Shown one piece after another: positions 57,217-64,000 of a stretch of 64,000 nucleotides of DNA. The position numbers were made by a program, and so were the translations under genes. Below the pieces are notes generated by a model. It made no database searches, had not been told where the DNA came from, and saw only the letters and a program-made list of their open reading frames with translations. Origin of the DNA: Actinacidiphila alni (GTDB lineage: Bacteria > Actinomycetota > Actinomycetes > Streptomycetales > Streptomycetaceae); the NCBI RefSeq assembly GCF_900112845.1, contig NZ_FONG01000010.1:1-64000 (forward strand), in the 5' to 3' direction. The number at the start of each line of letters is the position of its first letter. The first letter of the stretch is position 1.

Positions 57217-57255
57217 CCGCGGGCCACGCGGCGGGGTACGCCGCGTGGCCCGCGG
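57217..57255. other. Perfect 17-bp inverted repeat
   Basis: CCGCGGGCCACGCGGCG pairs with its exact complement across a GGGTA loop. It begins 47 bases upstream of the Ca-motif gene's ATG, so it lies in that gene's leader or promoter rather than after a gene. It may be a leader hairpin, an operator or a terminator for antisense transcripts. Confidence 0.7.
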
Positions 57256-57481
57256 AGTCCGCGTGTCCGCACCGGGTAGCCACGATTCATGTATCTGATC
57301 GATCGACGCGTCGAATCCCGCCGCCGAAAACGTCGAAGATCGGCCCAGAATTCCACCCCACCCCTCCCACCTCGCGCAACGCCACGACGGAGCCCACTCT
57401 GAGCTGCGACGATGAACACCCCTAATTGTTAGGAACGTTGACGGTCCCCATGGGCCGTGCTATCCAGATCTGGCACCACCT

Positions 57482-57493
57482 TGGACTAGACCT
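57482..57493 (+). promoter_or_regulatory. Possible GntR/DasR-like site upstream of alginate lyase
   Basis: TGGACTAGACCT resembles the TGGTCTAGACCA-type sites of DasR/GntR regulators and the 12-base repeats of Streptomyces chitinase promoters. It is a single copy, 41 bases before the start codon. Confidence 0.35.
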
Positions 57494-57533
57494 GGTTCAC
57501 ACCCGTGAACATGGATCAGAAAGGTCCCCCCAC

Positions 57534-58310
57534 ATGAAGATCCGGACCAAGACGCTTGCGACCGCCACCGCGGCCGGCATATCCGTCACACTCGGGCTGC
57601 TCGGCGGCAGCGCCCACGCCGCCGATCCGTCACGCGCGCCCGGCGGCAACTTCGACCTGGGCGTCTGGGAGTTGCAGGAGCCGGTCGGCTCCCCCGGCTC
57701 GCCCACCACGATCTCCTCGTCCCGGCTCCAGGGCGACAACGGCTTCCAGGACTCGTACTTCTACACCGACACCCGCGACGGCGCGATGACGTTCTGGGCG
57801 CCGGAGAAGGGGGTCACCACCCCGAACTCCAACTACGCGCGCTCCGAACTGCGGGAGATGAACCGCAACGGCAGCGCCGCCGACTGGTCGCTCAGCGGCA
57901 GCCACAAGCTGTCGGCCACCCTGCGCGTGGTGTCGGTGACGAAGAACGTCTGCGTCGGCCAGATCCACCTCGGCTCCGGCGGATCCTCGACCAAGCCGCT
58001 GATCGAGCTGTACTACCACTCCAACGGCGACATCGTCGCGGGCACCGAGAACTCCCCGTCGGGCGGCCAGACCACGCACACCGTCGGCCATGTCTCGATC
58101 GGCAAGACGTGGCAGTACACGATCGCGGTCTCCGGCGGCCACACCATCGACCTGACGGTCAACGGAAGCACGACGCACTACGCCATCCCGTCGTCCTTCA
58201 ACCAGTACAAGCAGTACTTCAAGGCCGGTTCGTACAACCAGTCCTCCTCCAGCAGCACCACCAACGGCGCGCGGGTCGCCTTCTACGGGCTGACCGTGTC
58301 GCACAGCTGA
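57534..58310 (+). CDS. Secreted PL7-family alginate lyase
   Basis: A 258-residue exported polysaccharide lyase. Signal peptide 1-30 (cut after AHA). All three PL7 motifs are present: RSELREM (103-109), QIH (143-145; His145) and YFKAGSYNQ (228-236; Tyr234). The QIH form is typical of enzymes acting on polyG or mixed alginate blocks. Single-domain, no lectin. It cleaves alginate by beta-elimination outside the cell. AAAGG precedes the ATG. Confidence 0.94.
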   Translation: MKIRTKTLATATAAGISVTLGLLGGSAHAADPSRAPGGNFDLGVWELQEPVGSPGSPTTISSSRLQGDNGFQDSYFYTDTRDGAMTFWAPEKGVTTPNSNYARSELREMNRNGSAADWSLSGSHKLSATLRVVSVTKNVCVGQIHLGSGGSSTKPLIELYYHSNGDIVAGTENSPSGGQTTHTVGHVSIGKTWQYTIAVSGGHTIDLTVNGSTTHYAIPSSFNQYKQYFKAGSYNQSSSSSTTNGARVAFYGLTVSHS

Positions 58311-58524
58311 ACCGGCGGCCGAACGATTCACCCGTCCGGGCGCACATGGCGGACACGCCTCGGGCAAGGCGGTCGTGTGCACGGGGTCGGTCTCATGACC
58401 ATCGCGCTCGGGAAAGCTGCACGCCGTGCGGTGTGGTGTCCGGCCTGGTCGGGCACCACACCAGAAATCACTTTTCGCAGCCTTCGTCCGCCTCCGGGCC
58501 GGCGGGGCGGGACGAGGGACGACG

Positions 58525-59754
58525 GTGGACGAGCGAAGCGGGATCAGCGATGTGGTCGTGGTCGGCGCCGGGGTGGCCGGGCTCGCCTGCGCGGCGGACC
58601 TGGCCGCGGCCGGGCTTTCGGTGCGCGTGCTGGAAGCCTCCGACGCGGTGGGCGGGCGGATGCGGACTGACCGGCGGGACGGTTTCCTCCTCGACCGGGG
58701 CTTTCAGGTGTTCAACACCTCCTACCCCCAGGTGAAGCGACGGATCGATCTCCGGGAGCTGCGCCTGCGGCCCTTCAGGGCCGGCTTCCTGCTGCACACC
58801 GGTGACGGCAGGAGGCGCTTCGCCGACCCGAGCCGCGCGCCGCGCGAATGCGGGGACCTGCTGCGCGGACGCGTCGCCCCGCCCCGCGACCTGGCCGCCC
58901 TCGGGCTGCTGAGCGCCCGTGACATGCTGCTGCCCGCCCGCGTGGTCAAGGGCGGCAGCGACACCACCACCTTGACGGCGCTCGCCGCCGCCGGGCTCTC
59001 CGAGGAGACCGTGGACTCGGTGCTGCGGCCGTTCCTGTCCGGGGTGTTCCTCGAGGACGAGCTGGAGACCTCGAGCCGTTTCTTCCACCTCGTGTGGCGC
59101 AGCATGCTGCGCGGCACGCTCTGTCTCCCCTCGGACGGGATCGGCGCGGTGCCGCGGCAGCTCGCGCGAGCGCTGCCACCGGGGGCACTGCGGCTGGAGG
59201 CCGCGGTCGACGGATGGACGGACGACGGGGTGCGGCTCGCCGACGGCGAGGAGGTCGCCGGACGCTCGGTCGTCGTCGCCACCGGCCCCGCACAGGCCGC
59301 GTCCCTGCTGCCCGAACTGGGCGCCGTCGCGACCCGTACGGTGACCACGCACTATCACGCCGTCGACGGATCGCCGCTGGGTGAGGCGTCGCTGCTCGTG
59401 GACCGCGCACGCCGGGTCCTCAACAGCTGCGTCCTCACCGATGTCGTCCCCGGTTACAGCGCCGACGGCCGGGCGCTGGTGTCCACGTCCGTGCTCGGTG
59501 CCGGGAAACCGGCGGATGTCCTGCCCGCGCTGTCCGAGATGTACGGGACGGACGCGACGGCGTGGGAGCACGTGGCCTCGTACGAGATCGCGGACGCGCT
59601 GCCGGCCATGCCGCCGCCTCTGGCGCTCTCGCGGACCGGGCGGCTGGCTCCCGGCCGGTATGTCTGCGGGGACCACCGGGCGACGGGATCGGTGCAGGGC
59701 GCACTCGCCTCCGGTGCCCGCACCGCCCGCGAGGTCCTCTCCGATCTGCGGTGA
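58525..59754 (+). CDS. FAD-dependent amine-oxidase/phytoene-desaturase-like oxidoreductase
   Basis: A 409-residue flavoprotein. GTG start after GAGGGA. N-terminal FAD motif VVVVGAGVAGLACAADLAAA, then GGRMRTDRRDGFLLDRGFQV, a GMC-like middle, and the C-terminal FAD contact YVCGDHRATGSVQGALASG. No signal peptide. Resembles the NAD(P)/FAD proteins near carotenoid and polyamine oxidases; no carotenoid genes are adjacent, so substrate is open. Confidence 0.88.
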   Translation: MDERSGISDVVVVGAGVAGLACAADLAAAGLSVRVLEASDAVGGRMRTDRRDGFLLDRGFQVFNTSYPQVKRRIDLRELRLRPFRAGFLLHTGDGRRRFADPSRAPRECGDLLRGRVAPPRDLAALGLLSARDMLLPARVVKGGSDTTTLTALAAAGLSEETVDSVLRPFLSGVFLEDELETSSRFFHLVWRSMLRGTLCLPSDGIGAVPRQLARALPPGALRLEAAVDGWTDDGVRLADGEEVAGRSVVVATGPAQAASLLPELGAVATRTVTTHYHAVDGSPLGEASLLVDRARRVLNSCVLTDVVPGYSADGRALVSTSVLGAGKPADVLPALSEMYGTDATAWEHVASYEIADALPAMPPPLALSRTGRLAPGRYVCGDHRATGSVQGALASGARTAREVLSDLR

Positions 59755-59811
59755 GGCCGGGACGGCCCCCGGGATCTTGAAACGCCGCCGTCGCGGTGGG
59801 ACCGTGACCGA

Positions 59812-60573
59812 ATGGATCTTGGGCTGAACGGGAAGGCCGCCTTCGTCACCGGCGGAAGTCATGGCATCGGCCTGGCGATCGCGCGGGCGCTGATCGCCGA
59901 GGGCGCGTCGGTGGTGGTGTGCGGACGCGACGAGGAACGGCTCGCGGGCTGCGGGGTGCCGGGGGTGCGGGCGGATGTGATGGACCCCGGGCAACTGGGC
60001 CGGGCGGTCGACGAGGCGGCCGAGCGGCTCGGCGGCCTCGATCTGCTGGTGGCCAACGCGGGCGGTTCCTTCGGCGGCGGGCTGCTCGATTCGACGCCCG
60101 AGGAGTGGGCGGACACCTTCGCGATCAACGCGCTGCACGCCGCGCACGCGATCCGCACCGCGGTGCCGCACTTCGAGCGGCGCGGCGGTGGCAGCGCGCT
60201 GATCGTCTCCTCGATCACCGGCTGGAAGCCGGGGCCGCGCTCGTCGTACGCCGCGGCCAAGGCCGCCGAGATCCACCTCGCGGCTGCACTGGCGCAGGAG
60301 TTGGGGCCGCGCGGCATCCGCGTCAACGCCCTCAGTCCCGGATCGGTCGAGTTCGAGGGCGGCGGCTGGGCCTGGGTGCGCGAGAACCGACCGGACGAAT
60401 TCGCCCGGTTCGCCCGGGAGGACTTTCCCCGCGGCAGCCTGGTCACCCTGTCCGAGGTCGCCGACACGGCCGTCTTCGTCCTCTCCGCCAGGGGTGGCGG
60501 GATCAGCGGCGCCAACATCTGTGTGGACGCGGCTCAGGACCACCCCAGCTCCGGGAGGTTCTTCCCGGTGTAG
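59812..60573 (+). CDS. Short-chain dehydrogenase/reductase (SDR)
   Basis: A 253-residue classical SDR: TGGSHGIG (cofactor), LLVANAGG, active-site Ser in LIVSSITGWK, Tyr-x-x-x-Lys in SSYAAAKAA. Follows the FAD oxidoreductase by 57 bases on the same strand and may form a redox pair with it. The ATG has no clear ribosome site. C-terminus ends in ANICVDAAQDH, usual for the family. Confidence 0.92.
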   Translation: MDLGLNGKAAFVTGGSHGIGLAIARALIAEGASVVVCGRDEERLAGCGVPGVRADVMDPGQLGRAVDEAAERLGGLDLLVANAGGSFGGGLLDSTPEEWADTFAINALHAAHAIRTAVPHFERRGGGSALIVSSITGWKPGPRSSYAAAKAAEIHLAAALAQELGPRGIRVNALSPGSVEFEGGGWAWVRENRPDEFARFAREDFPRGSLVTLSEVADTAVFVLSARGGGISGANICVDAAQDHPSSGRFFPV

Positions 60574-60713
60574 CCCCGTACGGCGGAGCGCACCGGGGTC
60601 CGCGGGATCTGCCGTCCGTGGGCCTGTATGGGCGCGCTCGGGGAACGAGGACCGGCAGGGGCGGACCGCGTACGACCCGTTGTGACCGGTCCGAACACGA
60701 CGGGGCGGTGGCG

Positions 60714-61709
60714 ATGCCAGGAATGGTCCGTGGATTCGACCGGTACCAGCGCGAGCACAGCTGGATCGGCCTGCCGCTCGCGGTGGCGTACAAGTTCGCC
60801 GAGGACCAGGCCATGTATCTGGCGGCGCTGATCGCGTACTACGGCTTCCTCGCGGTGTTCCCCCTGCTGCTGCTCGTGGTGTCGGTCCTCGGATTCCTGC
60901 TGCACAACGACCCGGACTTCCAGGAGCGGGTGGTCAACTCCGCCCTCCACCAGTTCCCGGTGATCGGCGACCAGATCGGCGAGAACATCCGGTCCTTCCA
61001 CGGCAATTCGCTGGCGGTCGTCACCGGTGTGCTCGGCGGGCTCTACGGCGCCCTCGGCGTGGCGCAGGCAGCGCAGAACGCCCTCCTGAAGGTCTGGGCC
61101 GTGCCCCGGCACCGCAGGCCCAATCCGCTCATGTCCCGGCTGCGCTCCCTGCTGGTGCTGGGAGTGTTCGGCGCGGGCCTGGCGGTCACCACCGGTCTGA
61201 CGGCGCTGGCCGGTGACACCCGGGCTTTCGGTGCCCACCCGGCCGTGCTGCTGCGGGTGGTCGCGACGGTGCTGTCGACCGGGGTCAACACCGGGCTGCT
61301 GCTGTTCGCCTACCGCTATTTCAGCGCGGACACCGTGAAGCTCCGTGTGTCGGCCGGCGCGGGCCTCGGCGCCGCCGTGGCCTGGCAGCTCGTGCAGTGG
61401 GCGGGCACGTACTACGTCCGGCACGAGCTGCGCGGGGCAACCGCCACGTACGGTCTGTTCGGCATCGTCCTCGGCCTGCTCACCTGGATCTACCTGGGCG
61501 CGCTCCTGTTCGTCCTCGCCGCCGAGGTGGCGTCGGTGCGGTCCCGCCACCTGTGGCCGCGCAGCCTGCTCACACCGTTCACCGACAACGTGGTGCTGAC
61601 CCCCGCGGACCGCGCGGTGTACGTCTCCTACGCCGCCACCGACGTCTTCAAGGGCTTCCAGCACGTCACCGTCCGCTTCGACCCACCCGACAAGAACTCC
61701 GATCATTGA
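60714..61709 (+). CDS. YihY/BrkB-family membrane protein
   Basis: A 331-residue membrane protein with six helices. Family signatures: AYKFAEDQAMYLAALIAYYG, FLAVFPLLLL, GLYGALGVAQAAQNALLKVW and TYGLFGIVLGLLTWIYLGAL. A GTG two codons upstream is possible. Members were once called RNase BN but the role is uncertain; some affect envelope or lipopolysaccharide traits. The last ~40 residues are cytoplasmic. Confidence 0.92.
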   Translation: MPGMVRGFDRYQREHSWIGLPLAVAYKFAEDQAMYLAALIAYYGFLAVFPLLLLVVSVLGFLLHNDPDFQERVVNSALHQFPVIGDQIGENIRSFHGNSLAVVTGVLGGLYGALGVAQAAQNALLKVWAVPRHRRPNPLMSRLRSLLVLGVFGAGLAVTTGLTALAGDTRAFGAHPAVLLRVVATVLSTGVNTGLLLFAYRYFSADTVKLRVSAGAGLGAAVAWQLVQWAGTYYVRHELRGATATYGLFGIVLGLLTWIYLGALLFVLAAEVASVRSRHLWPRSLLTPFTDNVVLTPADRAVYVSYAATDVFKGFQHVTVRFDPPDKNSDH

Positions 61710-61880
61710 GGTCAACTCCGCGGATGCGTACGCACATTCACCCGATGTCTCCTTGCGCGGGACGTGTCTCTTTCCATTGAAAGTGGAGTTTTTTCTTCTC
61801 CTGCACGAAACCTTGCGGTCGGGAGGCGCGCTCAGTACCGTACGGTCGCCCCTCATCCCCCACGTCCGCGGGAGCGACCC

Positions 61881-64000
61881 ATGCGCATGCACAGCAGAGT
61901 CTTACGGAAGGCGCGGGTCATCCCACGTCTGTCCGCCGCCGTGGCCACCGTGGTCGGCCTTGCCCTGATGTCCGTCGCACCGGCGGCCGCCGCCCCGCAC
62001 ACCCCGGCGGCCGCCGCTCCGGCCGCCGCGAGCGCCGCGGCGGCGGGAGCGACCACGCCGTTCACGACCTACGAGGGCGAGGCCGGGACGCTCGGCGGCG
62101 GCGCGAGCACCGTCTCGCTCACCGCGGCCCCCACCACGCAGTTCTCCAGCGCCGCGCTGGAGGCGTCCGGCCACGCGTACGCGCACCTCGGCGGCACGGG
62201 CCAGTCGGTGCAGTGGACCAACACGACGGGCCACCCGATCAGCTTCGTCAACGTCCGGGCGAGCATCCCGGACTCGGCGGCGGGCGGCGGCCTCACCGGC
62301 ACCCTCGACCTGTACGTGAACGGCACCTTCCGGCAGGCGCTGAATCTCAACTCCAAGCAGACCTGGGTCTACGAGGGCAACAACAACTACAACACCAGCG
62401 ACAATCAGAATCCGGCCGACGGCTCGCCCCGCGTCTTCTTCGACGAGGCGCACACCTTCGTCACCGGCGACCCGATCGCGCCCGGCAGCACCTTCTCGCT
62501 GAAGAAGGACTCCGCCAACGGCGCCGCCTTCTACGACATCGACGCCGTCGACGTGGAGAATCCGCCGGCACCTGCCACCCAGCCCACGGGCTCGATCTCC
62601 ATCACCAGCTGCGGCGCGGTCTCCGACAACGCCCCCACCAACGGCTCGGCGGACGGCCAGGCCGTGGACAGCGGTCCCGCCATCCAGAACTGCATCAATC
62701 AGGCGCAGGCCCAGTCCAAGACCCTGTGGATCCCGCAGGGCACCTTCTATGTGAAGGGCACGACCGGGCTGCGCGCCAACGGCATCACGATCGCCGGCGC
62801 CGGGCTCTGGTACAGCACCGTCTACCGTGATGTGCCGGTGCCCAACAGCACACCGCTGGCGGCGCTGTTCGAGCTGACCTCCTGCCACGTACAGAATTTC
62901 CACATCGACGCCAATGCGGTCAGCCGCAGCACCATCGGCGGCGACGGCGGCGCGATGGACACCACCGGCAGCAACTGGACGGCCGACGGCATCTGGACCC
63001 AGCACACCATGTCGGGCTTCTGGGCCTCGGGCACCGGCGGCAAGGTGAGCAACAGCCGGCTCACCTCGGTCTGGGCCGACGGGATCAACGTCAACAACGT
63101 CTCGCTCAACGCCGGTACGGGCAACGATCTGACCGTCACCAACAACTTCGTGCGCGGCACCGGCGACGACGCCATCGCCATCAACTCGGTGGACTACAAC
63201 ACCAACGGCGACGGCTCCAGGACGTACTACAACCCGATGACGCACATCACCGTCACCGGCAACACCTCGATCGCCCCCTGGGGCGGCAAGGGCATCGGCA
63301 TCTACGGCGGCAGCGGCCATCTCGTCAGCGGCAACTACATCAGCGACACCGCCCGCTACATCGGCCTGGGCGCCGGGCGCTTCGGCGTCAACGGCAACGA
63401 CCTGCTCTCCGCGACGGTCTCGGACAATGTCGTGGTCAGGTCCGGCGGCAACGCCTACAGCCAGGGCCAGCCGGCGCTGCACATCGGCAACGGCGGTGAC
63501 GGCCAGAACACCGGCACCGTGGACCATGTGACGGTCACCGGCAACACGGTCGCCGACTCGCTCTACGACGCGGTGGGCTTCTCCACCTCCACCAACACCC
63601 AATTGCGGAACAACACCTTCACCGACCCGGGGCGCAACGGTGTGGTGATCTCGCCGCCGTTCTACCCCGCGCCCAGCGGCTCCGCCACGATCACCGGCAA
63701 CACGCTGACCGGCCTGCGCCCGGGCGGCACCTCCTTCGCCAACAATTCCGCAGGCTTCAACGCCTCGGTCAGCGGCAACAGTTGGGAGACGACCACACCG
63801 CCGCCGGCCGGCCCCTACGGCGGTACGCCGGCCCCGGTCCCCGGCACCGTGCAGGCCGAGAACTACGACACCGGCGGTCGGGGCTCGGCGTACAACGTCA
63901 CCTCGGTCAACGGCAACGCCAACTCCTACCGCGCCGACGGCATCGACCTGGAAGCCACCTCCGACACCGGCGGCGGCTACGACCTGGGGTGGACCGCGAG
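61881..64000 (+). CDS. Secreted GH87-type alpha-1,3-glucanase/mycodextranase, 3' end outside window
   Basis: The frame is open from ATG 61881 to the window end (706 residues, no stop). Signal peptide ~1-38, then an Ala/Pro linker. Residues ~60-230 are a carbohydrate-binding beta-sandwich (YEGEAGTLGGG, LDLYVNGTFRQAL). Residues ~240-640 form a right-handed parallel beta-helix like GH87: TLWIPQGTFYVKGTTGLR, GAGLWYSTVYRD, TADGIWTQHTMSGFW, and Asp429-Asp430 in RGTGDDAIAI, likely catalytic. A second CBM6/35-like domain begins near 655 (VPGTVQAENYDTGG). Probably attacks alpha-1,3-glucans of fungal walls or biofilms. Confidence 0.88.
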   Translation, partial: MRMHSRVLRKARVIPRLSAAVATVVGLALMSVAPAAAAPHTPAAAAPAAASAAAAGATTPFTTYEGEAGTLGGGASTVSLTAAPTTQFSSAALEASGHAYAHLGGTGQSVQWTNTTGHPISFVNVRASIPDSAAGGGLTGTLDLYVNGTFRQALNLNSKQTWVYEGNNNYNTSDNQNPADGSPRVFFDEAHTFVTGDPIAPGSTFSLKKDSANGAAFYDIDAVDVENPPAPATQPTGSISITSCGAVSDNAPTNGSADGQAVDSGPAIQNCINQAQAQSKTLWIPQGTFYVKGTTGLRANGITIAGAGLWYSTVYRDVPVPNSTPLAALFELTSCHVQNFHIDANAVSRSTIGGDGGAMDTTGSNWTADGIWTQHTMSGFWASGTGGKVSNSRLTSVWADGINVNNVSLNAGTGNDLTVTNNFVRGTGDDAIAINSVDYNTNGDGSRTYYNPMTHITVTGNTSIAPWGGKGIGIYGGSGHLVSGNYISDTARYIGLGAGRFGVNGNDLLSATVSDNVVVRSGGNAYSQGQPALHIGNGGDGQNTGTVDHVTVTGNTVADSLYDAVGFSTSTNTQLRNNTFTDPGRNGVVISPPFYPAPSGSATITGNTLTGLRPGGTSFANNSAGFNASVSGNSWETTTPPPAGPYGGTPAPVPGTVQAENYDTGGRGSAYNVTSVNGNANSYRADGIDLEATSDTGGGYDLGWTA

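Larger units (their letters stand above)
57171..57533. other. Divergent control region with a strong hairpin
   Basis: This 363-base gap separates the Ca-motif gene from the alginate lyase gene. It contains the 17-bp hairpin (57217-57255) and a DasR-like element (57482-57493). No other gene is visible in either direction. Confidence 0.6.

Overview
This window looks like chromosomal DNA from a Streptomyces-type actinomycete. By eye it is very GC-rich. Many genes start with GTG or TTG behind strong AGGAGG-like sites. It also carries families typical of the group: DUF397, an LPFR-motif small protein, many STAS/SpoIIE regulators, F420-type pyridoxamine oxidases, and secreted glycoside hydrolases with lectin domains. 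I saw no rRNA, tRNA, CRISPR array, insertion sequence or phage module.

Layout. 1-3.1 kb: the end of a TetR gene, a secreted SGNH hydrolase, a phospholipase D remnant and a GlsB/YeaQ membrane protein. 3.2-5.8 kb: a compact minus-strand operon of a 55-residue peptide with two exact 23-residue repeats, a JmjC/cupin oxygenase, a sucrase/ferredoxin-like iron-sulfur protein and a small basic protein. This is the best candidate for an undescribed system, probably a peptide-modification (RiPP-like) pathway. 5.9-8.5 kb: a catalase and decayed genes. 8.5-12.3 kb: a LysR regulator and class A beta-lactamase-like hydrolase divergent from a MecA-like penicillin-binding protein. 12.6-17.1 kb: a RibD-C reductase, a zinc peptidase and a UvrA-like ATPase. 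17.2-21 kb: two paralogous proteins of unknown family followed by a sigma-like protein and a PAS-LuxR regulator.

21-34.5 kb is rich in partner-switching regulation. It holds four STAS anti-anti-sigma proteins and a roughly 1,380-residue hybrid kinase/receiver/SpoIIE phosphatase/anti-sigma protein, mixed with a trypsin-like protease, membrane proteins, a PRC-barrel protein, and a STAND-TPR protein divergent from DUF397 and an MFS exporter. 34.7-42.6 kb: a short-chain dehydrogenase, a PAP2-type membrane enzyme, a sugar ABC importer without its own ATPase, a TetR-LPFR pair and a saccharopine-dehydrogenase-like enzyme. 42.6-51 kb: a Ser/Thr kinase with an eight-repeat propeller, a lipoprotein, a gamma-glutamyltransferase, an F420-type oxidase, a broken reductase with an HxlR regulator, and two membrane proteins.

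51-64 kb: a 1.4-kb non-coding stretch holds a roughly 128-bp tandem repeat array and two LacI-type operators. It is followed by polysaccharide-degradation genes (GH92 mannosidase with ricin lectins, PL7 alginate lyase, a GH87-type glucanase cut off by the window end) interspersed with an epoxide hydrolase, a Ca-binding repeat protein, an FAD oxidoreductase, an SDR and a YihY/BrkB membrane protein. The secreted enzymes and the sugar importer fit a soil saprophyte.
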